Of a stretch of 64,000 nt of DNA, positions 7,813-15,883 are shown piece by piece. The notes beneath the pieces were generated by a model, which did not search any database, was not told where the DNA came from, and saw only the letters and a program-made list of their open reading frames with translations. The DNA lies in the NCBI GenBank assembly GCA_040081265.1, contig JBEBGV010000014.1, positions 20,919 to 84,918 on the forward strand, in the 5' to 3' direction. Source of the DNA: JBEBGV01 sp040081265. Its GTDB lineage: Bacteria; Acidobacteriota; Vicinamibacteria; Vicinamibacterales; UBA2999. Each line of letters begins with the position of its first letter. Positions within the stretch are counted from its first letter, which is position 1. A program made the position numbers and the translations under genes.

Positions 7813-8679
7813 CTACAGTCCCGCGAGCCCCTCGGTCAGCTCAACGTACGTGCCCCACGGATCGGTGAAGAACGCGACCGCCAGACCGGTCGGTGTCTTC
7901 CTGTAGGGCACGTCGAACTTCACGCCGCTCGCCGCGAGTTTCGCGCAGAAGGCTTCGAGGTTGGCGACTTCGAAGCCGATATGGTCGAGCGTTCGCCCCC
8001 TGGTCGGCACGACCGGGCCAGGGCCTGCCGCATCCGAAAAATTGAGATTGATGCCGGGCACGTCTGCCGCCGCATAGCGGAGGCGGATGCCGGGCACAGC
8101 ACCGAAGCGCTGGACGTACCAGTCCTGGGCAGCCTTGTCCACGCCTGCAGGCAGATAGAAGTGCAGGTGGTGCGTGGCGATGTTCCCCACCATCGGCCGG
8201 TTGTGACGCTCAGCGGCATCGTCTGCACGACCCGGATCGAGTTTGAAGCCCACCTGGTTGGCGTTCTCCTCGAACACCTCCACGTGATCGCCTGACGGCA
8301 AATCCACGTTGCCGCCGCCGGGCCGTTCCGGCGCTGTGCGCACGGTGAATCCCGCCGCCTCGAGCTGCTTGAACGACTTCACGCGGAACGACATGTGCCC
8401 CACTGAGGTTCCATCGCCCGACTCACGCTTCTCGCTTGGCGTGAGCAGGATGAGGACGCCTGGCATCTTCAGGACCTCGCTCGTCCCGAGCTTCCCGCCG
8501 GCAGTTGCCCCAAGCGCGAGCCAGGCCTTGCGGTTGGCTTCGACGTCGGCGACATAGAAGTGGAGGTGCCCCATCGCCACCCCGGCGGCGTTTGGCCGGG
8601 CCAGCTGGGCCTCGGCGGCGCCAGCCAGGAGCAGAAAGGAGAGGACCGTCAGGACCCGCAGCATCAGCATGCGGCGCAT
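7813..8679 (-). CDS. secreted VOC (glyoxalase/bleomycin resistance) protein
   Basis: The 288-residue protein has a signal peptide (hydrophobic stretch ending GAAEAQ near residue 25) and two VOC modules: HLHFYVADVEANRKAWLALG with a C-terminal VEVFEENANQ, and HHLHFYLPAG ending DPWGTYVELTEG. VOC proteins bind a metal with His and Glu and act on diverse substrates; the substrate here is unknown. Secretion is unusual for glyoxalase I, so a simple methylglyoxal role is unlikely. The start at 8679 was chosen because residues further upstream lack coding character; 8670 is an alternative. Confidence 0.75.
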   Translation of the reverse strand: MRRMLMLRVLTVLSFLLLAGAAEAQLARPNAAGVAMGHLHFYVADVEANRKAWLALGATAGGKLGTSEVLKMPGVLILLTPSEKRESGDGTSVGHMSFRVKSFKQLEAAGFTVRTAPERPGGGNVDLPSGDHVEVFEENANQVGFKLDPGRADDAAERHNRPMVGNIATHHLHFYLPAGVDKAAQDWYVQRFGAVPGIRLRYAAADVPGINLNFSDAAGPGPVVPTRGRTLDHIGFEVANLEAFCAKLAASGVKFDVPYRKTPTGLAVAFFTDPWGTYVELTEGLAGL

Positions 8680-8719
8680 CTTACGCCAGAAGGGACCCCG
8701 GCTGCCGCCCCTTCGGCGG

Positions 8720-8802
8720 CCCACGCGTATCTTTATTAATGGAAAATAATGAATCTGACCTCTTAAACCGATAAAATATCGAGGCTTCTGGCCCCTCAAT
8801 CG
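8720..8802 (+). promoter_or_regulatory. AT-rich leader before radical SAM gene
   Basis: This stretch is much more AT-rich than its surroundings (TTTATTAATGGAAAATAAT, then TAAAATAT) and lies directly upstream of the radical SAM gene. It probably contains the promoter, with TAAAAT at 8772-8777 as a possible -10. No ribosome-binding site is evident before ATG 8803. Confidence 0.35.
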
Positions 8803-10938
8803 ATGACAACCGTTACGTTCGCGGACCTGACCCACACAGGTCTGGGGGTCTCTGCCAACAACAATCCCCTGGCCGTTGGCTATATCGCGGCGTACGCGAA
8901 GGCTCACCTCGGCAGGGCAATCGAACCGAAGCTCTTCAAGTATCCGGACGCACTCTCGACCTGGCTGGCCTCCAACACACCACGGATGGCCTGCTTTACC
9001 AACTACATGTGGAACGAGCACCTGTCCTGTGCCTTTGCCCGGCAGATCAAGACCCACCTGCCTGGCGTGGTGACCGTGATGGGCGGCCCCAACTACCCGC
9101 TCGACCACGAGGAGCAACGCGCCTATCTCGAGCGTCACCCGGAGATCGACTTCTTCGTCGATGGCGAGGGCGAGGTCCCGTTCGTCGCACTCTTCACGGC
9201 ATTGGCCGACGTCGGCTTCGATGCGGACATCCTGCGCCAGCATGGCACCCGTGTCCCCGGCGTGCACTACGTGTTCAACGACGCCTTCGTCAGGACGGAA
9301 CCGGCTGCCCGAGTGCTCGACCTCGACGACACTTTGCCCTCGCCGTACACGAGCGGACTGCTCGACGACTTCTTCGACGACAAACTGTCGCCGATGATGC
9401 AGACCTCGCGCGGGTGCCCGTACTCGTGCACCTTCTGCCACGACGGCATCGCCTACATGAACAAGACGCGTGCCTTCTCGCTGGCTCGCGTCGAAGAGGA
9501 GCTGCGTTATATCGAAGCGCGAGTCAAAACGCCAACGCTTCAGCTCGCAGATCTGAACTGGGGCATGTTCCCCGGCGACGTCCAGACCGCCCACATGATC
9601 AACGACACTCGTCGGCGATCGGGCTGGCCGCGCAACGTCATGGTCGCGACCGCCAAGAACCAGAAGGACCGCATCGTCGAGATGTCTCGCATTCTTGGCG
9701 ACGTGCTGCAGGTCGGTGCGTCGGTGCAGTCCACCGATGCCGATGTCCTCAAGGACGTCAAGCGCACCAACATCAGTCTCGATGCGGTGACGAAGATGAC
9801 AACGGGCGCGCTGAACGGGCACACCGGCTCGTTCACCGAAATCATCCTGGGACTGCCTGGTGATACCAAGGCGAAGCACATCAAGTCGGTCTACGACATG
9901 CTCGATGCCGGCGTGCAGGATGTGCGCCTGTTCCAGTTCATCCTGTTGCCGGGCACCGAGGCCGCCAACGCGGCCAGCCGCAAGAAATACGGCTACGTCA
10001 CCGGGTTCCGGGCGTTGTCGCGGTGCTTCGGCCGCTATGAGTTGCTCGGTGACCCGGTCGAGGTGGCCGAAGTGCAGGAAATCTGCCTCGGCACGAACAC
10101 AATGCCGCGGGCCGACTACGACGATTGCCGCGCCTTCGATCTGACGGTGGCCATCTTCAACAACGGCGGCGTCGTGAAGGAGTTCTTCCGGCTCGGTGAG
10201 TCGCTGGGAGTCCCTCGGTCAACCGTGCTGCAGCACATTGCGCGCCTCGCCGGACGCTCGGCTCCGCTTCGTCACCTGTATGACGAACTGCGCGAGCAGG
10301 AGGCACGGAACTTCTTCTCGACCCACGCTGAGCTCGACGCGTTCCTGGCGCAACCAGGGACGATGGACCGCTACCTGGCGGGAGAGTTCGGCGTCAACCA
10401 CGTATATCGCGCACGAACGATTGCGCTGCTGTCGCACTTTGAGACCATTGCCAGCATCGCGCACGACGCGGTACGGCATGCGCTTGAAGAGCAGGGCTGC
10501 CTCGACCCGACGATCGAGGACTACCTGCGTGAACTGCACCAGGTGGCGATCGCGAGAAAGACCAACCTGACCGCGCTGGACGCGGAGATCGCGCTCCGGC
10601 TGCACTTCGACTTCCGGGCATTGCAGGAGGCCGATTACCTGGCTGACCCGCATCAGGCGACGATTCCTGACGGAGTGCAGTTTGTGGTGCGGCATAGCGA
10701 TGCGCAGCGTCGAGACTTGATCCGCTACTTCGCGCAGTATGGCGAGGGACGTGTTGGCGTGGAGCAATTCATCCAGCGCAACGACTCGCACCTGAGCGCC
10801 GTGCTCTACCGCTCGGTCGAGTACGGCGAGCCATTCTCCGGCACCCACTTCGATGCCCCTGTCGAGGTCCCTGCGGCGGTGTCTGCGTCATCACCCGCGC
10901 GCCCGCGCGTCCTCTGGGCCCGCGCGAGCCGTACGTAG
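8803..10938 (+). CDS. B12-binding-type radical SAM protein, function unknown
   Basis: The 711-residue protein has an N-terminal cobalamin-binding-like region (about 1-150, with VTVMGGPNYPL and FFVDGEGEVPF) and a radical SAM domain with CPYSCTFC (Cys205, Cys209, Cys212) followed by LQLADLNWGMFPGD. A C-terminal region of more than 250 residues carries no motif I recognise. The order matches the Elp3/MiaB-like B12 radical SAM superfamily, which includes methyltransferases and ring-forming enzymes; the substrate cannot be deduced. It is monocistronic. The last codons (SRT-stop) run into a hairpin repeat whose CGTACGTAG edge supplies the TAG. Confidence 0.82.
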   Translation: MTTVTFADLTHTGLGVSANNNPLAVGYIAAYAKAHLGRAIEPKLFKYPDALSTWLASNTPRMACFTNYMWNEHLSCAFARQIKTHLPGVVTVMGGPNYPLDHEEQRAYLERHPEIDFFVDGEGEVPFVALFTALADVGFDADILRQHGTRVPGVHYVFNDAFVRTEPAARVLDLDDTLPSPYTSGLLDDFFDDKLSPMMQTSRGCPYSCTFCHDGIAYMNKTRAFSLARVEEELRYIEARVKTPTLQLADLNWGMFPGDVQTAHMINDTRRRSGWPRNVMVATAKNQKDRIVEMSRILGDVLQVGASVQSTDADVLKDVKRTNISLDAVTKMTTGALNGHTGSFTEIILGLPGDTKAKHIKSVYDMLDAGVQDVRLFQFILLPGTEAANAASRKKYGYVTGFRALSRCFGRYELLGDPVEVAEVQEICLGTNTMPRADYDDCRAFDLTVAIFNNGGVVKEFFRLGESLGVPRSTVLQHIARLAGRSAPLRHLYDELREQEARNFFSTHAELDAFLAQPGTMDRYLAGEFGVNHVYRARTIALLSHFETIASIAHDAVRHALEEQGCLDPTIEDYLRELHQVAIARKTNLTALDAEIALRLHFDFRALQEADYLADPHQATIPDGVQFVVRHSDAQRRDLIRYFAQYGEGRVGVEQFIQRNDSHLSAVLYRSVEYGEPFSGTHFDAPVEVPAAVSASSPARPRVLWARASRT

Positions 10939-10961
10939 GGCGGGTCGGAACGACCCGCCGT
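10930..10961. repeat. hairpin repeat at end of radical SAM gene
   Basis: CGTACGTAG followed by GGCGGGTCGGAACGACCCGCC, one copy of the dispersed hairpin repeat. It lies between two convergent genes, supplies the stop of the upstream one, and may also act as a transcription terminator although no T-run follows. Confidence 0.88.
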
Positions 10962-10971
10962 TCCCCCTACA

Positions 10972-12231
10972 TCAATACGACCGCTTCAAGCGGGGGCTGA
11001 CCAGCGTCGCAATCACCAGATCCCCGCTCACGTTGACCGCGCTGCGGCACATGTCAAGGAACCGATCGACGCCCAGAATGAGTCCCATCCCTTCGGCCGG
11101 GATGCCCACAGATTGCGCGACGATCAGCACCATCGGGAGCGATCCGCCGGGCACGCCAGCGGTGCCCACGCCGGCCAGGATCGACATCAGCATCACGCGC
11201 ACCTGCTGCCCGATCGTCAGATCAAGGCCGTAGACCTGCGCCAGGAACAGCACGGTCACGCCCTCAAACAGTGCGGTCCCGTTCTGGTTGGCCGTCGAGC
11301 CCACCGTCAGCGCAAACCGCGCGATGCGAGGAGGCAGGTGGAGCTTGGTCTCTGCCACCTCGATGGAGAGCGGCAACGTCGCATTGGATGACGCCGTCGA
11401 GAACGCATAGAGGTAGACGTCTCGACATTGCCTGAAGAACTCGATTGGGGACCGCGCGGCAAAGACGCGAATGGCAACCCCGTAGACGACAAACTGCTGG
11501 ATGAGTAATCCCACGACCACGGTCACCACATACAGCAGCACGGCCGCAAAGACGGTGCTGCCGAACGTGAGCGTGGTGTTCAGGATGATGGCGAACACGG
11601 CGATCGGCGAGAACCGCATCGCGAAGTGGACGATGCGCATGCAGGCGTCGAAGATCTGTTCGAGCACCTCGACGATGACCGGCCGTTGATCGTTCTTGAG
11701 CGGCATGGCACTGATCGCCAGCCCGAAGACGAGCGCGAACACCATGAACGGCAGCATTTCGCCGTCGAGCGCGCGGACGGCAGAGTCGAGCGGGTTGCGC
11801 GGGATGAGTTCCACGATCGTCTGGCTGACCGAACGGGCAGCTGCAGCGCTGGCTTCGATCGACTGGACACTCTGCGCCGGGATCAGCGCGCGGTCGATGC
11901 GCGCGCCAGGGCGAATCAGGTTCACCATGCCCACGGCGATGACGACCGATAGCGTGCTGAGGAGCACCGTGTAGACCAACGTGCGGCCAGCGACGCCCTT
12001 CAGGTCGTGCCCACGCCCGAGCTCGTAGACACCGATGGCCAGTGCGGAGAAGACCATTGGGACGACGATCATGAAGATCGTGCGCAGGAACAGCTGCCCG
12101 ATCGGCTGGAGCAGGTTGACCGTCGTCCAGGCGAGCCAGGGCGTGGCCGCCTGATCGTGCAGAACGAGGCCCAGCACAGCGCCCGCCACGAGGGCGAGCA
12201 GGAGTCGGGTGTGCAGTTTCACGGGGCTCAT
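10972..12231 (-). CDS. dicarboxylate/amino acid:cation symporter
   Basis: The 419-residue membrane protein belongs to the DAACS (GltP/DctA/SLC1) family. It has about eight hydrophobic segments and re-entrant loop motifs: a serine-rich STASSNATLP stretch, then TVGSTANQNGTALFEG and AGVGTAGVPGGSLPM. The family imports glutamate, aspartate or C4-dicarboxylates with Na+ or H+. The asparagine/aspartate pattern near the C-terminus (LGVDRFLDMCRSAVNVSGD) is the usual substrate-binding region. It is encoded convergently to the radical SAM gene. The substrate is not resolved. Confidence 0.92.
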   Translation of the reverse strand: MSPVKLHTRLLLALVAGAVLGLVLHDQAATPWLAWTTVNLLQPIGQLFLRTIFMIVVPMVFSALAIGVYELGRGHDLKGVAGRTLVYTVLLSTLSVVIAVGMVNLIRPGARIDRALIPAQSVQSIEASAAAARSVSQTIVELIPRNPLDSAVRALDGEMLPFMVFALVFGLAISAMPLKNDQRPVIVEVLEQIFDACMRIVHFAMRFSPIAVFAIILNTTLTFGSTVFAAVLLYVVTVVVGLLIQQFVVYGVAIRVFAARSPIEFFRQCRDVYLYAFSTASSNATLPLSIEVAETKLHLPPRIARFALTVGSTANQNGTALFEGVTVLFLAQVYGLDLTIGQQVRVMLMSILAGVGTAGVPGGSLPMVLIVAQSVGIPAEGMGLILGVDRFLDMCRSAVNVSGDLVIATLVSPRLKRSY

Positions 12232-12238
12232 GCTACTA

Positions 12239-12346
12239 GACAGTAGGCGGTAGGCAGTAGGCGGCGGTACGTAGGCCGGGTCCGACCTGTCCGCCGTAGC
12301 TCCAGCGAAGGCGGAAGGACCCGGCGGGCAGTAGGCGGTAGGCGAC
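12239..12346. repeat. heptamer repeats flanking a hairpin repeat
   Basis: The divergent intergenic region holds heptameric direct repeats of the type CAGTAGG/CGGTAGG (12241-12265 and again 12329-12345). These bracket one long-form hairpin repeat (12266-12329: GTAGGCCGGGTCCGAC, inner arms CCGCCGTAGC and AGCGAAGGCGG, GGACCCGGCGGG). The arrangement suggests the hairpin was inserted into, or copied together with, the heptamer array. Confidence 0.75.
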
Positions 12347-12367
12347 CGACAGTGTCAACATCTGGAG

Positions 12368-13321
12368 ATGGAACCCTCTCTGGTCGTCCTCCATGAGCAC
12401 CCCGAGTGGCAGAAGCCGCTCTTTGCCGCGCTCGAGAAACGTGGGGTGCCGTTTGCCCCGTTCGACCTGAAGCAGGCGGCCTTCACCAACACCATGCCGT
12501 TGTCCGCGGCGCTCTACTTCAACCAGGCCAGCCCCAGCGCCTACCTGCGGGGCAACGCCAGGGCCGTGCCGCTGGCGATGGCGTACATGCGGACGCTCGA
12601 GCGTCGGGGCGCGCGGGTGCTCAACGGCGCTGACGTCTTTGCTTTGGAATTGAGCAAGAGCGCACAGGCCACGCTTCTGCACACCCTCGGGATCGATACG
12701 CCTCGATCGATCACCTTCAACGATGTCAGCGCTCTCGACAGTTTCGCTGCCGAGATTACCTGGCCGGCGTTGCTCAAGCCTGATCAGGGTGGCAGTGGCG
12801 CCCGCATCCAGGTGGTCGAATCCCTCGACCAGATCCGAGCGATCTTTGCCGCGGACCCCGGCATCTGGCTGCCCGACAACCTGTTTCTGCTCCAGGAATA
12901 CGTCCCCCACGATCCCGACCAGGGCATCGTTAGGCTGGAGCTGCTGGGCGGCGAGTTGCTTTATGCGATGCGCGTGAAGACGCACGGGCGGTTCAACCTC
13001 TGCCCGTCGCCGGTGTGCAACCCCGACGATGGGTCTGGCATGTGCGAAATCCCCGAGCTGGCGCCGGCGCCTCCCGTGGAGTTCTACCCCTATCCCGACG
13101 TTCCCACGGACGCGGTGGAGACGGCGCTGGCTATCGCACGGGCTGCCCGGCTCGACGTCGGCGGCATCGAGTATCTCGAGTCGCCCGAGGGGCGTCGGGT
13201 CTTCTACGACGTCAACGCGAACTCGAACCTGCGGCCATCTGTGGCTGCGGCCTTCGGCTTCGACCCCTTCGAGCGCGTCGTCGACTACCTGATTCAGCAG
13301 TTGGCCCTGGTTGGGGATTGA
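12368..13321 (+). CDS. RimK-like ATP-grasp ligase
   Basis: The 317-residue protein has ATP-grasp features: LLKPDQGGSGARIQVVESLD (ATP-binding), LLQEYVPH, and a metal-binding C-terminus with YDVNANSNLRP. The family joins a carboxylate and an amine using ATP; members include RimK and the glutamate ligases MptN and CofF that modify tetrahydromethanopterin and F420. The nearby H4MPT gene cluster makes a cofactor-tailing role plausible, but it lies 5 kb away and is separately transcribed. The start ATG follows CTGGAG. It ends just before tRNA-Leu. Confidence 0.8.
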   Translation: MEPSLVVLHEHPEWQKPLFAALEKRGVPFAPFDLKQAAFTNTMPLSAALYFNQASPSAYLRGNARAVPLAMAYMRTLERRGARVLNGADVFALELSKSAQATLLHTLGIDTPRSITFNDVSALDSFAAEITWPALLKPDQGGSGARIQVVESLDQIRAIFAADPGIWLPDNLFLLQEYVPHDPDQGIVRLELLGGELLYAMRVKTHGRFNLCPSPVCNPDDGSGMCEIPELAPAPPVEFYPYPDVPTDAVETALAIARAARLDVGGIEYLESPEGRRVFYDVNANSNLRPSVAAAFGFDPFERVVDYLIQQLALVGD

Positions 13322-13348
13322 GCGATACGGACCAAGTCCGTTTATACT
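13318..13348 (+). promoter_or_regulatory. candidate promoter of tRNA-Leu
   Basis: TTGAGC (13318-13323) and TATACT (13343-13348) are separated by 19 bp and lie 30 bp before the mature 5' end of tRNA-Leu. The spacing is slightly long, but the -10 fits well. Confidence 0.42.
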
Positions 13349-13377
13349 GTCTGTTCCTGCCCGGAACGTTCTTCAGT

Positions 13378-13464
13378 GCGGAAGTGGCGGAATTGGCAGA
13401 CGCGCCAGCCTCAGGAGCTGGTTCCAGCAATGGAGTGAAGGTTCGAGTCCTTTCTTCCGCACCA
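13378..13464 (+). tRNA. tRNA-Leu (CAG)
   Basis: An 87-nt sequence folds as a class II tRNA. The acceptor GCGGAAG pairs with CTTCCGC, followed by A and an encoded CCA. The anticodon stem CCAGC/GCTGG encloses the loop CTCAGGA with anticodon CAG, and the T-loop motif GTTCGAGTCC is present. The variable arm is long, as expected for leucine tRNAs. The 257 bp after it (13465-13721) hold no gene I can support. Confidence 0.96.
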
Positions 13465-13721
13465 ATCGATTACCTCAATAGCGACGGGCTCTTTTACGCT
13501 TCTCCGGTTTCCGGAGCGGCGTAGGCCGTGGCACCGCATCTGGTGGGCTGAACTTCACCCGTATGCAGCCCAACCGGATCCGGTCAGGGCGCGAGCCAAC
13601 GCAAAATCACTCCGCCCAGAGACATCACGCGGCTGAACCTCGATTCTGATCCACCTTCTCGTTCCTGAACTGCGGCGCCTGCCCCGCGCGGCGCAACTTC
13701 CTGATGTCGAAGATCGCTTCT

Positions 13722-14042
13722 CTACGACACCGAGCTACTGCGCTGCAATACTTCGTGCCGATTTTTCACGTGCTGAATGATCCGCGTCATGACATCCAGC
13801 GCTACGTTGACGTCCAGGTTGTGCGCCGATGAGAGCGTCCGGAAACGCTCAAGCTGCCGACGTTCGCGCTCAGGATCCATCGGTTCGAATCCGGCGAGGG
13901 CCTTGGCGCGTCCGATCTTCTCGGTCAGGCGGAAGCGTTCGGCGAGGATCGCGATCAGCGCAGCGTCCAGGTTGTCGATGCTCGTACGGTAGTCTTCCAT
14001 CTGCTCGATCGTCGGCTGTAGAGTCAGGTTGGTGTCGCCCAT
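13722..14042 (-). CDS. chorismate mutase, AroQ type
   Basis: The 106-residue helical protein has the AroQ pattern: a first helix YRTSIDNLDAALIAILAERF with the arginine and Asp-x-x-Asp/Leu layout, then RLTEKIGRAKALAG with the conserved lysine, and DPERERRQLERF. It converts chorismate to prephenate for phenylalanine and tyrosine. ATG 14042 was chosen because the conserved helix begins shortly after it; longer starts add serine/arginine-rich sequence overlapping the upstream gene. It forms a minus-strand pair with the secreted protein upstream, 13 bp away, although a functional link is not obvious. Confidence 0.82.
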   Translation of the reverse strand: MGDTNLTLQPTIEQMEDYRTSIDNLDAALIAILAERFRLTEKIGRAKALAGFEPMDPERERRQLERFRTLSSAHNLDVNVALDVMTRIIQHVKNRHEVLQRSSSVS

Positions 14043-14055
14043 GGTGTCGTACAAC

Positions 14056-14544
14056 TCAAAGGCCCAGTGCGAGCTGCGCGATCTTGACAGCCATCTGCTG
14101 TCGCACCGCCGCGGTGCCGTGTCCAGCGCTGACGCTGACCTCGACACTTCGTTGGCCCGCTCTCACCGACAGCATTCCGCGGACAGGAAGCCAGTTCGCC
14201 TGATCACCAACGCCTGAGACAGCCTGCAGCCCAGGGAACTTCGCGGCGGTGTCGAACCTCGTACGGGCATCAGGCCCGGTGGCGAGCATGACGCTCACGA
14301 CGTTGGCTCCGCCGCGATACTCACAGTGTTTCAGCGTGGCGTTGTCGATCTGTGAGTTCGTCGAGGCGTACGACGCGGACGTGATCTGGCCGAGCGCCTG
14401 GGGCGTCAAGGCCACACACAATGCCCGCGAACCTGCGGTAGGCCCTTGCGCGACGACAACCGGTTCGCCCGCGACGGCCCCATGAAGCGTGACGACCAGC
14501 GCGAGGGCGAGCGCAGCCCGAATGGACCCGACAGCGATCTGCAT
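14056..14544 (-). CDS. secreted hypothetical protein
   Basis: The 162-residue protein begins with a clear signal peptide (hydrophobic segment 8-24 ending HGAVAGEP). The mature part has two cysteines (SRALCVALTP and LKHCEYRGG) that could form a disulphide, and a C-terminal helix rich in alanine and glutamine. The overall pattern resembles small secreted or lipoprotein-like DUF3558-type proteins in which a Cys-containing segment precedes a beta-rich domain, but I cannot assign a family. It lies directly upstream of the chorismate mutase gene on the same strand. Confidence 0.68.
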   Translation of the reverse strand: MQIAVGSIRAALALALVVTLHGAVAGEPVVVAQGPTAGSRALCVALTPQALGQITSASYASTNSQIDNATLKHCEYRGGANVVSVMLATGPDARTRFDTAAKFPGLQAVSGVGDQANWLPVRGMLSVRAGQRSVEVSVSAGHGTAAVRQQMAVKIAQLALGL

Positions 14545-14643
14545 GGTGCTCGTTCTCCTGTTGGGCGACCCGACTTCAGGGGAAGCCTATAAGAAGTCGG
14601 GCGGTCGTGCCACTACCTCGCCGTGGGGTAACATCCTGTCCTC

Positions 14644-15876
14644 GTGGAGATCGTCGAACGGCTGGAAGTTGACTTGCTTCTCGCATGTGCACGCCCGCGG
14701 TTTGATCCCACATCGAATGCGAGAGTAGCCGAGATCATCACCGCCGGCGTGGACTGGACGGAGTTGGTTGCCCTCGCCCTGCGTCACGGCGTTGCCCCGG
14801 CCCTGCTCACCGCTTTCGCAGAACCGTCGAGTCAACCGCTGGTCCCGGCCGAGATTCAGACGGCGCTCACGCAGTACCGCGACGCCGCGCGAGAACAACA
14901 CGCCTACCTTGCCACCGAACTGCACGCCATCCTGTCGGCCCTGGCAGACGAGGGAATATCTGCGCTTCCGTTCAAGGGCGGGCTACTGGCCGAGATGTTG
15001 TACGGCGACCTGGGGCAGCGGCAGCCTGGCGACCTCGACTTCCTCGTCCAGCCGCACCACGTCTCGCGAGCGTGCGACGTTCTGGTCGCCCGCGGCTACC
15101 GGGACGCCTACGCCACCGCAGTTCCCATGACGGCGGTCCAGCACGGCCTCTATCGGCGATATCAGTGTGAGTACCGGTTCATTCGCGACCACGATGGCGT
15201 CGTCGTGGAGCCGCACTGGGCCCTCGCCGCCAGCATGCTCGGCATTGATCTGGACTACGCCGCGCAGTTCTCACGTGCGCGCCGCGCGACGTTCGCTGGA
15301 GTTCCCGTGTCGACGCATGCGCCCGAGGATCTCCTGTTGCTGCTCTGCGTCCACGGCGCCAAGCATGAATGGGAGCGCTTGTGCTGGATCCGCGACGTCG
15401 CCACGATGCTCGAGCGAAGCGCCGACATCGGTCTCGATGTCGATCTGGCGCTGGCTCGCGCACGAGAACAGGGGTGCGCACGCCTGCTGCTGCTTGGGGT
15501 GGAGGTCGCGCACCGGCTCCTGGCCGCTCCGCTGTCGACCAGTCTCGGCGACGCCATCAGCAACGATCGTGGTGTCGGGCCGCTCGCCGACGACATCACG
15601 AAGCGACTCTTCGTGGACGATCGACCAGAGCTGACGCATGTGTGGGTGCGGTGGTTCCCGTTCAAGATGCACGAACGGGTGCCGAATCGAGCGAAATATG
15701 TCGCTCGCACGCTCCTGCTGCCGCGCCGAGAACACATCGAGATGCTGGCACTCCCAGCCGCGCTCGCCTGGTTGTATTACCCCTTGCGTTGGGGACACGA
15801 CTACGTCGCGTTACCGCTCTGGATCCTGACGCGTCCGCTGAGGACACACCGCCCGACCAGCAAAGCGGTCCAATAG
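14644..15876 (+). CDS. nucleotidyltransferase family protein (NTP_transf_5)
   Basis: The 410-residue protein matches the uncharacterised nucleotidyltransferase family NTP_transf_5: LPFKGGLLAEMLYGDLGQR followed by QPGDLDFLV (the DxD-like metal site), then EPHWALA and LLLLCVHGAKHEWERLCWI. Members frequently sit next to PqqD, HPr-kinase-like and peptide-maturation genes in lasso and other RiPP clusters, although their reaction is not established. Here it starts the candidate RiPP cluster and is convergent with the SagB-type gene, 7 bp away. The start is GTG at 14644. A role in modifying the peptide or a carrier is inference. Confidence 0.8.
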   Translation: MEIVERLEVDLLLACARPRFDPTSNARVAEIITAGVDWTELVALALRHGVAPALLTAFAEPSSQPLVPAEIQTALTQYRDAAREQHAYLATELHAILSALADEGISALPFKGGLLAEMLYGDLGQRQPGDLDFLVQPHHVSRACDVLVARGYRDAYATAVPMTAVQHGLYRRYQCEYRFIRDHDGVVVEPHWALAASMLGIDLDYAAQFSRARRATFAGVPVSTHAPEDLLLLLCVHGAKHEWERLCWIRDVATMLERSADIGLDVDLALARAREQGCARLLLLGVEVAHRLLAAPLSTSLGDAISNDRGVGPLADDITKRLFVDDRPELTHVWVRWFPFKMHERVPNRAKYVARTLLLPRREHIEMLALPAALAWLYYPLRWGHDYVALPLWILTRPLRTHRPTSKAVQ

Positions 15877-15883
15877 CGTCGCC

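Noticed and set aside
13015..13524. Frame running through tRNA-Leu
   Set aside because: The tRNA is perfect and the frame is out of phase with the ATP-grasp gene.
13378..13721. Integrative element at tRNA-Leu
   Set aside because: No integrase, no duplicated tRNA 3' end and no composition change were found downstream.
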